A stretch of DNA of 64,000 nucleotides from Bacillota bacterium (GCA_023444095.1 JAEZRP010000020.1:33918-97917), one strand, 5' to 3'; counted from the stretch's first letter, positions 32,667-40,870 are shown. The notes: generated by a model not told the origin, from the sequence alone. Translations and numbers: made by a program.

Positions 32667-33533
32667 CTAATCCAGCCTCGAGAGCGCGTCCCACACGCGC
32701 TGGAGGTCGTCCTGACTGTAGTATGTCAGCGTGATTTTGCCCGCGTTCAGATCGCCCTCTAGCTTCGCGCGAAGCCCCAGAGCGTTCCGCATCAGCGACT
32801 CGAGCTCCCTGAGCTGCGGGTCGCGCGCCGCCTTCGGCGCCGGCTCGGGCTCCGCCTTCATCGCCGCCTGGCAGATCTTCTCGAACTGACGGACTGACCA
32901 GCCCTGCGCCACGCAGAGCTGCGCGAGTTTCTCCTGCTTCGACCGGTCCTCCAGCGCCACCAGCGCGCGGGCGTGGCCCGCCGTGAGCTTTCCGGCCTGA
33001 ATGAGCCCTCGGACGCTCTCCGGCAAATGGAGAAGCCTCAGAAGGTTCGCGAGCGCGCTCCGGCTCTTCCCGAGCCGCTCCGCCGCCTTTTCCTGCGTCA
33101 TCCCGGCCTCGTCCATGAGCCGGCGCACGCCCATCGCTTCCTCGATGGGGTTAAGGTCGTCGCGCTGCAGATTCTCGATGAGCGCCGCCTCGAGCCGCGC
33201 CTGTTCGTTCCAGTCGCGCACGATGGCGGGAATCTCCTCGAACCCGGCCATCCGCGACGCGCGATAGCGCCTTTCACCCGCGACAATCGAGTATCTTTCG
33301 CCCTCCTGGCATACGATAATCGGCTGGAGAACCCCCACCGCCTCAATCGACTGCGCCAGTTCCTTGAGCGCCGCCTCATCGAACGTCCGCCGCGGCTGAT
33401 TCCGATTCGGGTCGATCAACCGGATCGGCAGCCGCAAAACCTCGTCCGCCTTCTTCTCCTCCGCGACCACGTCGTCGCCCAAGAGCGCGCCCAGACCCCT
33501 GCCCAGCCCGCGCTGCGGCTTCTTGACCGCCAT
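32667..33533 (-). CDS. parB: ParB/Spo0J chromosome partitioning protein
   Basis: 288 residues from ATG 33531-33533 after GGAGGAGGTG. N-terminal KPQRGLGRGLGALLG (4-18) is the ParA-contact peptide. CTPase domain: NQPRRTFDE near 45 and GERRYRASRMAG near 84-95 with ENLQRDDLNPIEEA near 115-128. Helix-turn-helix: MTQEKAAERLGKSRSALANLLRLL near 142-165. A C-terminal dimer domain closes the protein. It loads on parS sites and spreads; I saw no match to the TGTTTCACGTGAAACA-type parS sequence in this window. Downstream of parA, separated by a composite repeat. Confidence 0.95.
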   Translation of the reverse strand: MAVKKPQRGLGRGLGALLGDDVVAEEKKADEVLRLPIRLIDPNRNQPRRTFDEAALKELAQSIEAVGVLQPIIVCQEGERYSIVAGERRYRASRMAGFEEIPAIVRDWNEQARLEAALIENLQRDDLNPIEEAMGVRRLMDEAGMTQEKAAERLGKSRSALANLLRLLHLPESVRGLIQAGKLTAGHARALVALEDRSKQEKLAQLCVAQGWSVRQFEKICQAAMKAEPEPAPKAARDPQLRELESLMRNALGLRAKLEGDLNAGKITLTYYSQDDLQRVWDALSRLD

Positions 33534-33539
33534 GGAAAC

Positions 33540-33783
33540 ACCTCCTCCCGGGGGAAACACCGGGGCGCTGCCCCGTACCCCCCACCAAAGGGACATGTCC
33601 CTTTGGAATCCAAAACAGAGTGCACTTGATTTTCGTCCGTCGGCGGCTCGGGGACCCAAACCCCGAGCCGCCGAGATGAAGTGAATCCAAAACCTCCGCA
33701 TCTAGCGGTAAATATGAAGAGATTCATCCCGGCATGGGATTCCAAAGGGACCTTCGCTTCCGCGGGGGTCCCGGCGCGCGTCC
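33540..33783 (-). repeat. Bidirectional composite repeat between parA and parB, copy 7
   Basis: One perfect 14-bp GC hairpin (33640-33653 with 33661-33674, loop ACCCAAA) is flanked on both sides by the short-hairpin half: CCAAAGGGACATGTCCCTTTGG at 33583-33604 in plus orientation and GGTCCCTTTGGAATCCCATG (33746-33765) on the minus strand. It follows the parA stop and precedes parB on the same strand, so it can terminate or process the parAB transcript. Confidence 0.75.
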
Positions 33784-34545
33784 CTACCGTCCTCTCCGGA
33801 TCAGTTCCCGCGCGAGATCGCGATAAGCGATGGCGCCGGGACAGCGCGGGTCGTACTCGCCGATGGGCACGCCGAAGCTGGGCGCTTCGCTGAGGCGGAC
33901 GTTGCGGGGGATGAGGGTTTCGAAGGCCTCGTCGGGGAAGTGCGCGCGCACCTCCTTGACGACCTGCGCACCGAGGTTGGTGCGGGCGTCGAACATGGTG
34001 AGCGCGATGCCCGTGACCTCCAGGAGCGGATTAAGCTTGCGGCGCACGAGCCGCACGGTGTTCATGAGCTGGCCGACGCCCTCGAGCGCGTAATATTCGC
34101 ATTGGATCGGGATGAGAACGCCGTCCGCCGCCGTCAGCGCGTTGAGCGTGAGAAGGCCGAGGGAAGGCGGGCAGTCGACGAATATGTAGTCGTACTCGGC
34201 GCGCAGCGCGACGATGGCGCGCTTCAGCTTTTCCTCGCGGCCGTCCTCGCCGACGAGCTCGATTTCCGCGCCCGCGAGCTCGATGCCCGCGCGCAGCAGC
34301 ATAAGCCCCGAGAACCCGGTGTCGATGAGCGCGCCCACGGGATCGATCCCCTCGATCAACACGTCGTACACGCTCGGACCCTGCCGCTTCCCCATGCCGA
34401 GCCCGCTTGACGCGTTGCCCTGCGGATCGATATCGATGAGGAGCGTCCTTCTTCCCTCCGCGGCGACCGACGCCGAGAGATTGACCGCCGTGGTGGTCTT
34501 CCCCACGCCGCCCTTCTGATTGGAAATCGCGATGACTTTGCCCAT
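33784..34545 (-). CDS. parA: ParA/Soj chromosome partitioning ATPase
   Basis: 253 residues from ATG 34543-34545. Deviant Walker A KGGVGKTTTAVNL (11-23), Walker A-prime DIDPQGNASSGLG (near 40-52), and Walker B YIFVDCPPSLG (near 118-128), with LNALTAADGVLIPIQCEYYALEGV after it. The protein binds DNA as an ATP dimer and works with ParB in origin segregation; in Bacillus it also controls DnaA. Located upstream of parB as usual, divergent from fucU. Confidence 0.95.
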   Translation of the reverse strand: MGKVIAISNQKGGVGKTTTAVNLSASVAAEGRRTLLIDIDPQGNASSGLGMGKRQGPSVYDVLIEGIDPVGALIDTGFSGLMLLRAGIELAGAEIELVGEDGREEKLKRAIVALRAEYDYIFVDCPPSLGLLTLNALTAADGVLIPIQCEYYALEGVGQLMNTVRLVRRKLNPLLEVTGIALTMFDARTNLGAQVVKEVRAHFPDEAFETLIPRNVRLSEAPSFGVPIGEYDPRCPGAIAYRDLARELIRRGR

Positions 34546-34582
34546 CGTTTGAACGCCCCATTCCGAAGTGCTTGTATAATAT

Positions 34583-34642
34583 ATAATATCAGTAATTCGG
34601 GATATGCGCAATATTGAACGGGGCGGTCAATCATGATATAAT
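34583..34642. promoter_or_regulatory. Overlapping divergent promoters for parA (-) and fucU (+)
   Basis: Plus strand: TTGAAC (34614-34619), 17-bp spacer, TATAAT (34637-34642). Minus strand: TTGCGC (34606-34611), 17-bp spacer, TATTAT (34583-34588). The two -35 boxes lie back to back with 2 bases between, so RNA polymerase binding should be competitive. Confidence 0.7.
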
Positions 34643-34671
34643 CGGCTCATAAAAGTTAAGGGGCGATGCGC

Positions 34672-35097
34672 ATGTTGAAGGGAATCCCCGCGATTCTTTC
34701 GCCGGAACTGCTGAAGATCATGATGGAAATGGGCCATGGGGACGAGATTGTGCTCGGGGACGGCAACTTCCCCGCCGCAAGCTGCGCGAAGCGCCTGGTG
34801 CGGCTCGACGGCCACGGCGTCCCGGAAATCCTCGACGCGATGCTTCGCCTCTTCCCGCTCGACACGTTCGTCGAAGCGCCCGTGGGCCTCATGGCGGTGG
34901 TGCCGGGCGATACGACCGTCCCCGCCATCTGGGACGACTATCGAAGGATCATCGCCGCGCGCGAAGGCGGGAGGAAGATCGAACTCGTCGAACGGTTTGC
35001 GTTCTACGAGCGCGCGAAGCGCGCCTATGCCATCGTCGCGACGGGCGAAAGCGCGCTCTACGCAAACGTCATTCTGAAAAAGGGGGTCGTCCAGTAA
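34672..35097 (+). CDS. FucU/RbsD-family sugar mutarotase
   Basis: 141 residues from ATG 34672 (AAGGGG eight bases upstream; the ATG at 34666 is too close). Family signature: MLKGIPAILSPELLKIMMEMGHGDEIVLGDGNFPA (about 1-35, His23 and Asp31 region), VVPGD near 79-83, and YANVILKKGV at the C-terminal end, where the active-site Tyr and Asn lie. FucU converts alpha- and beta-L-fucose; RbsD relatives do this for ribose. Overlaps the next gene by one base (TAATG). Confidence 0.92.
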   Translation: MLKGIPAILSPELLKIMMEMGHGDEIVLGDGNFPAASCAKRLVRLDGHGVPEILDAMLRLFPLDTFVEAPVGLMAVVPGDTTVPAIWDDYRRIIAAREGGRKIELVERFAFYERAKRAYAIVATGESALYANVILKKGVVQ

Positions 35098-35408
35098 TGT
35101 TCCTTGTCAATACCCAGACCATTCCAGGCCGCGAGATCGAGGTGCTGGGCCTCGTGCGTGGCTCGACCATCCAGACCAGAAACATCGGCCGCGACATCAC
35201 GCAGGGGCTCAAGACGCTGGTCGGCGGAGAGCTCAAGGCCTACACCGAGATGATGAACGCCGCGCGCGACATCGCCACCGATCGCATGGTCGTCGAGGCC
35301 GAGCGCCTCGGCGCGGACGCCATCGTCTCGATCCGCTACGCCTCCGCCTCCGTCATGTCCGGCGCGGCGGAGATTCTCGCCTACGGTACCGCAGTCAAGT
35401 TCAGGTAG
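35097..35408 (+). CDS. YbjQ/UPF0145 family protein
   Basis: 103 residues. Complete family pattern: TIPGREIEVLGLVRGSTIQTRNIGRDI (9-35), a central helix with GGELKAYTEMMNAARD (near 43-58), and LGADAIVSIRYASASVMSGAAEILAYGTAV (near 71-100). These proteins form beta-barrel pentamers and are sometimes called heavy-metal-binding-like, but no Cys or His metal ligands are seen here. Function unknown. Translationally coupled to fucU. Confidence 0.92.
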   Translation: MFLVNTQTIPGREIEVLGLVRGSTIQTRNIGRDITQGLKTLVGGELKAYTEMMNAARDIATDRMVVEAERLGADAIVSIRYASASVMSGAAEILAYGTAVKFR

Positions 35409-35451
35409 CTTCGGCAACCTAAATTTGATTCTACTCACAGTTGAATTCTAT

Positions 35452-35479
35452 TGACACGAGCAAGCATTTCTGTTAGAAT
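35452..35479 (+). promoter_or_regulatory. Sigma-A promoter of the DUF975 gene
   Basis: TTGACA (35452-35457), about 16-bp spacer and TAGAAT (35474-35479), 24 bases before the ATG. Confidence 0.7.
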
Positions 35480-35502
35480 GTCCAGGAAAGGAAGGGGATT
35501 TC

Positions 35503-36081
35503 ATGCTCTCCAGTTTTGAATACAGGCAACGGGCGCGCGCGGCGCTCGGCGGACGGATCTTCGGAAACCTCTGGCTCATGGCGCTCCTCGCCAATTTGAT
35601 CGTGATGGCCGTCACCGGCCTCGTCTCGGCGTCCTTCGTCGGCTATTTTCTCGTCTTCGGCCCCCTGTATGTGGGTTACGCCTCGATCATGCAGAAGCTC
35701 GCGCGCGGGCGCGGCGAGGTGGACATTGTGGACTGCGCAAAGGGCTTTCTGGTCGATTACGTGGACAATCTTCTAATCGGTCTTCTCACGACGATCAAAG
35801 TGTTCCTGTGGTCGCTCCTCCTCGTAATCCCAGGCATCATGAAGGCATACTCCTACTCCATGGTCTATTACATCAAGAACGACCATCCGTCCTTCACCTG
35901 GCGCGAGTGCCTCGCCGAGAGCGAGCGGCTCATGCGCGGCAAGCGGTGGAACCTGTTCTGCCTCGACTTCAGCTTCATCGGCTGGATCCTGCTCACGGCG
36001 TTCACGTTCGGCATATCCGCTCTGTGGGTCGCCCCTTACATGGAACAGTCCCACGCGCAGTTCTACGAGTCGATCCGGTAA
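35503..36081 (+). CDS. DUF975 family membrane protein
   Basis: 192 residues. ATG after AAGGAAGGGG. Four to five membrane helices: about 20-47, 48-65, 88-115 (LIGLLTTIKVFLWSLLLVIPGIMKAYSYSM), and 150-178. The stretch VIPGIMKAYSYSMVYYI-ND and LMRGKRWNLFCLDFSFIGW are typical of DUF975. Function unknown in all members that I know of. Monocistronic with its own promoter and terminator. Confidence 0.9.
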   Translation: MLSSFEYRQRARAALGGRIFGNLWLMALLANLIVMAVTGLVSASFVGYFLVFGPLYVGYASIMQKLARGRGEVDIVDCAKGFLVDYVDNLLIGLLTTIKVFLWSLLLVIPGIMKAYSYSMVYYIKNDHPSFTWRECLAESERLMRGKRWNLFCLDFSFIGWILLTAFTFGISALWVAPYMEQSHAQFYESIR

Positions 36082-36088
36082 CCAAAAT

Positions 36089-36125
36089 GAAACCCGCCCG
36101 ATCAAAGGGGCGGATTTCTTTTTTT
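36089..36125 (+). terminator. Intrinsic terminator after the DUF975 gene
   Basis: GAAACCCGCCC / GGGGCGGATTTC hairpin (36089-36118, one mismatch) followed by TTTTTTT. The convergent ECF gene ends at 36127. Confidence 0.85.
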
Positions 36126-36126
36126 C

Positions 36127-36882
36127 TCAGAACGGAATCGCCGCGGCGAACAGGAACGCTCCGAGCGCGAGCGCAGTCCAGTCCGCCGCCGCCATCCGCA
36201 TGCCCTCCGCCCCGGCATCCCTGGGCCGAAGGTTGAAGCCGCGCATCTCCGCGGCGAGCGCGACGGAATCGATCCGCTTGACGGACGAGATGAGGAGGGG
36301 CGCGCACAGGGGAAGCACGAGCGCGAGCTTTTTCAACGGGTTTTTGGTATCCATCTCGACGCCGCGCGCGGTCTGTGCTTCCATGATGTCCCGCATCTCG
36401 AGCATGAACGTCGGCACGAACCGGATGGCGGACGTGACCGCAAACGCGTACTTGTAGGGAACGCGCGCCTTGGCGACCAGCGCGCCGGTCAAATCGCTCA
36501 TCCGCGTGAGCGCGAGAAGCGTCGCAAGCGGCATCGTCGCGCCGATCAGCCGGAGCGCCACCTGCCCGGCGGAAATGAGTCCCTCGTCGGTGATCGGGAT
36601 CCCCAAGGTAAAAACCGGCGTCCCGCGCCGCACGAACAGGATCTGAAGGATGACCACGAGAAGTGACACCTTGCAGAGCCCCTTGAAAAGCGCGAGCGTT
36701 GGCCGCGTCTGACCCGCAAGCACGCCGAGCAGGAGGTCGGCAAAGAGGAGCAGGAGGAGCATCGCAAAGCTCTGCGCCGCCACGCACGCCGCGCAGATAA
36801 GGACGGGCAGAAGCAGCTTCGTGCGCGCGTCCAGCCTGTGAAGGATGGTGTTCCCCGGCGCGTAACTCAACAGCCCGGTCAT
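36127..36882 (-). CDS. ecfT: ECF transporter transmembrane component EcfT
   Basis: 251 residues from ATG 36880-36882, overlapping the preceding ATPase stop (ATGA). Helices near 27-60, 65-85, 105-125 and 225-245. The two coupling motifs that grip the ATPases are visible: AQTARGVEMD near 168-177 and AAEMRGFNLR near 208-217 (Ala-Arg-Gly type; the second has Met for the usual Ala). Links the two ATPases to the tryptophan S component encoded first in the operon. Confidence 0.92.
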   Translation of the reverse strand: MTGLLSYAPGNTILHRLDARTKLLLPVLICAACVAAQSFAMLLLLLFADLLLGVLAGQTRPTLALFKGLCKVSLLVVILQILFVRRGTPVFTLGIPITDEGLISAGQVALRLIGATMPLATLLALTRMSDLTGALVAKARVPYKYAFAVTSAIRFVPTFMLEMRDIMEAQTARGVEMDTKNPLKKLALVLPLCAPLLISSVKRIDSVALAAEMRGFNLRPRDAGAEGMRMAAADWTALALGAFLFAAAIPF

Positions 36883-37688
36883 GCGGTCTCCCTCCCCGCG
36901 CGCGCTTCGATGGCGTCCGCCATTTCCTCGACCGTCGTCACGTCCCCGTACGCGCGGTTGAGCGCCAGGGACAATTCGATCATCTGCGGCGGAAGCACCC
37001 GCGCCGCGCGGATCGCGTCCGCGTAGAAGACCTCGGCCGGCGTCCCATCCCGGACGACTTTGCCCCGGTCCATGACGACGGCGCGCTTCGCGTAGTCCAA
37101 AACGACTTCCATGTCGTGCGAGACCATGACGACCGTCGCGCCCGCGCGGTTTTTCTCCGCGATGGCGTCCATGATGAACGCACACTCGCGGAAATCGAGC
37201 CCCGTCGTCGGCTCGTCGAGCACCAGCATCGCGGGCCGCGCGACGAGGGTCGACATGAGCGCCACGCGCTGGCGCTCGCCCCGGGAAAGCGCGGTCGGAT
37301 CGGCGTTTGCGGGGATGCCGAACTGCTCGATCATCTCCCGCGCGAGTACCGCGCGATCCTCCTTTTTGACCTTTGCGCACGAAAGCGTAAACAGAAGCTC
37401 CTCCATGACCGTGTCTTTGCAGATCTGGCGGTCGGGGTTCTGGAATAAAAAGCCCATCTTCCCCGCGAGGGCGCTCGCGCGCATGTCCCTCGTGTCCGTG
37501 CCGTCCACCAGCACACGACCGATCTCGGGCTTCAATAAGCCGCGAATCAGCCGCGAAACGGTGCTCTTTCCCGCGCCGTTCGAGCCGATGATCGCGACAA
37601 ATTCGCCGTCCTCTATTTTCAGGCTCACGCCATCCACGGCCGCCATGCCGCTTCCGTAGCCGAATTTCACGTCCCGAAGCTCAATCAT
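36879..37688 (-). CDS. ecfA: ECF transporter ATPase (second ATP-binding subunit)
   Basis: 269 residues from ATG 37686-37688. Walker A GSNGAGKSTVSRL (near 37-49), Q-loop FLFQNPDRQI (near 82-91), signature ALSRGERQRVAL (near 133-144, Arg in place of the second Gly), Walker B MLVLDEPTTGLD (near 150-161), and VMVSHDM H-loop (near 190). Pairs with the other ATPase to power uptake. Four bases downstream of that gene. Confidence 0.94.
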   Translation of the reverse strand: MIELRDVKFGYGSGMAAVDGVSLKIEDGEFVAIIGSNGAGKSTVSRLIRGLLKPEIGRVLVDGTDTRDMRASALAGKMGFLFQNPDRQICKDTVMEELLFTLSCAKVKKEDRAVLAREMIEQFGIPANADPTALSRGERQRVALMSTLVARPAMLVLDEPTTGLDFRECAFIMDAIAEKNRAGATVVMVSHDMEVVLDYAKRAVVMDRGKVVRDGTPAEVFYADAIRAARVLPPQMIELSLALNRAYGDVTTVEEMADAIEARAGRETA

Positions 37689-37692
37689 CCGG

Positions 37693-38535
37693 TCATCTCC
37701 CCCGCGCGGCAAAAACCATCTCGGCCGCCTCCCGCATATTAACAGGCGCGCTTCCTTCGTAGAGTCCGCGCCTTTGAAGTTCGCCCGCGAGGCTCACGAT
37801 GCGCGGCACGTGCACGCCGATCTTCGTCAACTCATCCGGATCGGAGAGCGCCTCGCGCACCGGAGCGAACCGGACGAGCTTTCCGCCGTCGAGGATCGCG
37901 AGCCGCTTCGCGTAGGCGGACAAGAGGCCGATCTTCTGCTCCACCACGATCACCGTCACGCCCTCGCGTTCGTTGAGCTCCTTTAGAATTTCGAAGATCT
38001 CCCGGCTCGACTGCGGATCGAGCTCGCCCGTAGGCTCGTCGAGCACCAGAATTTTGGGTGAAAGCGCCAGCGTCGCGGCGATGGCGACCTTCTGCTTCTG
38101 GCCACCGGAGAGGCTCTCGATCCGCCGCTCCCGGAGGGCCGAAATGCCGATCCGCGCGAGCGCGTCCGAAAGCCTCTCCTCGACCGCCGCACCCTTCAGC
38201 CCGTAATTGAGGAGCCCGAACAGGATTTCCTCCTCCACGGTTTCGGCGACAAATTGGGCTTCCACGTCCTGAAACACGCTCCCAACCTTGCGGGACAGCT
38301 TCTCGGGCGAGCTTTCGACCGTGTCCTCGCCGTCGATCGCCGCCACGCCGTAAAAGTCGCCCCGGAAGTGGTGGGGCACGGCGCCCGAGACGACGTGGGT
38401 GAGCGTCGTCTTGCCCGCGCCGCTCGGCCCCGTGACGCCCACGAAGTCCCCGTCCGGAATTTCCATCCCGATGCCGGAGAGGGCGAGTTTCTCGCCCCCG
38501 GCATAGCGGAAGGAAACGCCCTTGAGCTCGATCAT
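37693..38535 (-). CDS. ecfA: ECF transporter ATPase (first ATP-binding subunit)
   Basis: 280 residues. Walker A GPSGAGKTTLTHV (near 35-47), FQDVEAQFVAETVEEEILFGLLNYG Q-loop region (near 88-112), signature SLSGGQKQKVAIA (near 140-152), Walker B ILVLDEPTGELDP (near 160-172), and a VIVVEQKI switch (Glu-Gln in place of the usual Ser-His, as in EcfA2-type subunits). Overlaps the S-component stop (ATGA). The second half of the hetero-pair in this ECF module. Confidence 0.94.
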   Translation of the reverse strand: MIELKGVSFRYAGGEKLALSGIGMEIPDGDFVGVTGPSGAGKTTLTHVVSGAVPHHFRGDFYGVAAIDGEDTVESSPEKLSRKVGSVFQDVEAQFVAETVEEEILFGLLNYGLKGAAVEERLSDALARIGISALRERRIESLSGGQKQKVAIAATLALSPKILVLDEPTGELDPQSSREIFEILKELNEREGVTVIVVEQKIGLLSAYAKRLAILDGGKLVRFAPVREALSDPDELTKIGVHVPRIVSLAGELQRRGLYEGSAPVNMREAAEMVFAARGR

Positions 38536-39095
38536 GCGCGCGCCTCGACCGCGCCCTTTTTGAGGATCCGCTCGAGCGGGAGCGCCAGCGCCTGCACGAT
38601 GATGGTGTTGATCATTGCCGTAGCGAGAACGACGGGAATGAAGACCTTCAGCGTGGAGAGATCCGCCTGGAGGAGGATGAGTTTGCCGAGGATGAAGGTC
38701 GTGCCGGAGAGAACGGTCGTAATGAAGGTTCCGAGGCTGGTGGTCAGGGAGAATTTCTTGATCGCGAAGGGAAGCTTTATCAGGAGACCCATGGCGACCG
38801 CACCCACGAGCTCGGAAAGAAAGTTGAGGTAGGGCGTGCCGGGCATGATCTGGCAGACCGCGCCGGCGATGATTCCGATGATGGCCGCCTCGTAGAGCTT
38901 CGGCTTGATGAGGTAGATGGCCAGGCAGTACATGGCGATGGTGAAGTTTGGCTTCATGCCGGCAAGATTTACAAACGTTCCGACGGTGAGCCTTAGAACG
39001 AGGCCCGCCGCGAGCAAGACCGCCACCAGTATGATGTCCTGAATGCCCATTCCCTTTTTCGCCTCGACCCGAACTTCGCGCTTCATGCCTTCCAT
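38532..39095 (-). CDS. trpP: Tryptophan-specific ECF transporter S component (TrpP-like)
   Basis: 187 residues from ATG 39093-39095, nine bases after AAAAGGAG; an in-frame ATG nine bases earlier overlaps that site. Six hydrophobic segments. Family marks: LVAVLLAAGLVLRLTVG (near 23-40), GMKPNFTIAMYCLAIYLI (near 46-63), PGTPYLNFLSELVGAVAMGLL (near 86-106), and ALPLERILKKG at the end. Tryptophan specificity is supported by the Trp T-box in its leader (UGG specifier). First gene of the ECF operon trpP-ecfA-ecfA-ecfT. Confidence 0.9.
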   Translation of the reverse strand: MEGMKREVRVEAKKGMGIQDIILVAVLLAAGLVLRLTVGTFVNLAGMKPNFTIAMYCLAIYLIKPKLYEAAIIGIIAGAVCQIMPGTPYLNFLSELVGAVAMGLLIKLPFAIKKFSLTTSLGTFITTVLSGTTFILGKLILLQADLSTLKVFIPVVLATAMINTIIVQALALPLERILKKGAVEARA

Positions 39096-39137
39096 GTTTC
39101 GCATCTCCTTTTATTTGTGTTTGTGGTCAGGCCGCGT

Positions 39138-39173
39138 TCAGCCTCGCCATCGCCTGCCCGGATGCTTTTCCAT
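39138..39173 (-). CDS. Possible 11-codon leader peptide with a Trp codon
   Basis: ATG 39171-39173 follows GGGGAGGG by seven bases and encodes MEKHPGRRWRG then TGA. It lies after the T-box terminator and 43 bases before trpP. One Trp codon and a good Shine-Dalgarno make it worth noting, but it may be chance. Confidence 0.25.
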   Translation of the reverse strand: MEKHPGRRWRG

Positions 39174-39180
39174 GTCCATG

Positions 39181-39472
39181 CCCTCCCCGCACGCAAATAA
39201 ACAGCCCTTGCCCCTAAACAGGGACAAAGGCTGTATGAACCTCTGCGGTACCACCCACATTCGCCCGCTCGACGCGGACGCACTCAGCGGCGCACCATCA
39301 TGCGCCCTCCGATGTCACGGTCGGAACCCGTCTCCCCTACTCGCACGCTTTCGGTTTGCCCTCGTGAGTCCATTCGCCGATCCGTCCGCGACCGCGATCC
39401 CACCATCCGCGGTTCTCTTGACGCGACCCTGACCGGGTACTCTTCTCATTCACAGGTTTGTGATTTATTGTT
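39181..39472 (-). promoter_or_regulatory. Tryptophan T-box riboswitch in the trpP leader
   Basis: On the minus strand: stem I opens with GAATGAGAAGAGTA (S-turn AGTA). The specifier loop reads AATGGACT with UGG (Trp) at 39370-39372. The T-box GTGGGTGGTACCGCAGAGG lies at 39242-39260, and a terminator hairpin with TTTATTT follows (39201-39234, ACAGCC...GGCTGT). Uncharged tRNA-Trp should stabilise the antiterminator and turn on the transporter. Order and spacing are canonical. Confidence 0.92.
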
Positions 39473-39478
39473 GGGCGG

Positions 39479-39508
39479 ATTGTATCACGGGGCCACATCG
39501 CGTGTCAA
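39479..39508 (-). promoter_or_regulatory. Promoter of the trpP T-box operon
   Basis: TTGACA (39503-39508), 18-bp spacer and TACAAT (39479-39484) on the minus strand; the start would lie just before the T-box stem I. Confidence 0.7.
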
Positions 39509-39535
39509 GCGCGCACCCAAAAGTTAACATTCACA

Positions 39536-40813
39536 TCAGACGGCCTCAAAACCGTGCGCGAGGTCGGCGAGAATGTCAACGATATGCTCGGTGCCGACGG
39601 AAAGCCGCACGGTGTTGGGCCGGATGCCGCAACTCAGAAGCTCATCATCGGAAAGCTGGGAGTGCGTGGTCGACGCCGGATGGATGACGAGCGACTTCAC
39701 GTCCGCGACGTTCGCGAGTAGGGAGAACAGCTCCAGCGACTCCGCGAATTTGCGCGCGTCGTCCGCGCCGCCCTTGATCTCGAAGGTGAAGATCGACGCC
39801 GCGCCGTTGGGGAAATAGGCGTCGTATATCTCCTTTTCGCGCCCGGCGGCGAGGGAGGGATGATTCACGCGCTCGACCTTCGGGTGGTTTTTGAGGAAAT
39901 CGACCACCTGCAAGGCATTTTCGACGTGCCGCTCCACGCGCAAAGACAGCGTCTCGAGGCCCTGCAGGAGAAGGAACGAGTTGAACGGGCTGATCGCCGC
40001 GCCCTGATCGCGCATGAGGGTCGTGCGCGCCTTGATGATATACGCAAGGTTGCCGACCGCCTCGGTGAACACCACGCCGTGGTAGGAAGGGTTCGGCTCG
40101 GAGAGGCCGGGGAACTTGCCGTTCGCCCAGTCGAATTTGCCCGCGTCCACGATCACGCCGCCCATGACGGTGCCGTGTCCGCCGATGAACTTCGTCGCCG
40201 AGTGGACGACGATGTCTGCGCCGTGCTCGATGGGCCGGAGAAGGTACGGCGTCGCGAAGGTGGAGTCGACAATCAGCGGGATGCCGTTTTTGTGCGCGAT
40301 TTCGGAGAGGGCCTCGAGATCGATCACGTCGGAATTCGGGTTTCCAAGCGTCTCAGCGTAGATAAGCTTCGTGTTCTCGCGGATCGCGGTTTCAAAGCCC
40401 GCGAGATCGCGCGGATCGACATAGGTCACCGACAGCCCCTGCTCGCGCAGCGTGTTCGAGAAGAGGTTCAGCGTCCCGCCGTAAAGGTTCGACGCGGAGA
40501 CGATGTGGTCGCCCGCAACGGCGATGTTCTGTACGGCGTAGGTGATGGCCGAGGAACCGGACGCCGTGGCCAGCGCCGCCGCGCCGCCCTCGAGCGCCGC
40601 GATGCGCTCCTCGAAGACCGAGGAGGTCGGATTCATGAGGCGCGTGTAGATGTTCCCGCCCTCAGAAAGCGCGAACCGTCCCGCCGCCTGCGCGGAGTCC
40701 CTGAACACGTAGGACGTGGTGGCATAAATCGGAACCGCACGGGCGTCCGTCGCCGGGTCGGGCCTCTCCTGCCCCGCGTGCACCTGAATCGTCTCAAACC
40801 TGTACTTTCCCAT
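39536..40813 (-). CDS. metY: O-acetylhomoserine sulfhydrylase (PLP enzyme of methionine/cysteine metabolism)
   Basis: 425 residues, the full OAH sulfhydrylase length. It joins O-acetyl-L-homoserine with sulfide to homocysteine. PLP marks: YTRLMNPT near 56-63, SGSSAITYA near 84-92 (phosphate-binding), ETLGNP near 154-159, VDSTFATPYLLRP near 181-193, and the Schiff-base Lys in HSATKFIGGHGT near 202-213. The long insert after the Lys (FDWANGKFPGLSEP) separates it from cystathionine gamma-synthases. ATG 40811-40813 follows GAGGAGG. The leader contains a terminator and a Cys-containing small frame. Confidence 0.95.
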   Translation of the reverse strand: MGKYRFETIQVHAGQERPDPATDARAVPIYATTSYVFRDSAQAAGRFALSEGGNIYTRLMNPTSSVFEERIAALEGGAAALATASGSSAITYAVQNIAVAGDHIVSASNLYGGTLNLFSNTLREQGLSVTYVDPRDLAGFETAIRENTKLIYAETLGNPNSDVIDLEALSEIAHKNGIPLIVDSTFATPYLLRPIEHGADIVVHSATKFIGGHGTVMGGVIVDAGKFDWANGKFPGLSEPNPSYHGVVFTEAVGNLAYIIKARTTLMRDQGAAISPFNSFLLLQGLETLSLRVERHVENALQVVDFLKNHPKVERVNHPSLAAGREKEIYDAYFPNGAASIFTFEIKGGADDARKFAESLELFSLLANVADVKSLVIHPASTTHSQLSDDELLSCGIRPNTVRLSVGTEHIVDILADLAHGFEAV

Positions 40814-40839
40814 TTTCGTTCCTCCTCGTTCTTGGATAT

Positions 40840-40870
40840 AAAAAGATCCGAGAGATTTATCTCCCGGATC
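40840..40870 (-). terminator. Intrinsic terminator inside the metY leader
   Basis: GATCCGGGAGA / TCTCTCGGATC (40845-40870, 11 bp with one G-U pair, TAAA loop) followed by TTTTT (40840-40844), 27 bases before metY. Its 5-prime arm CGATCCGGG (40863-40871) is also perfectly complementary to CCCGGATCG at 40923-40931, so the terminator can be replaced by an alternative stem. Confidence 0.85.
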
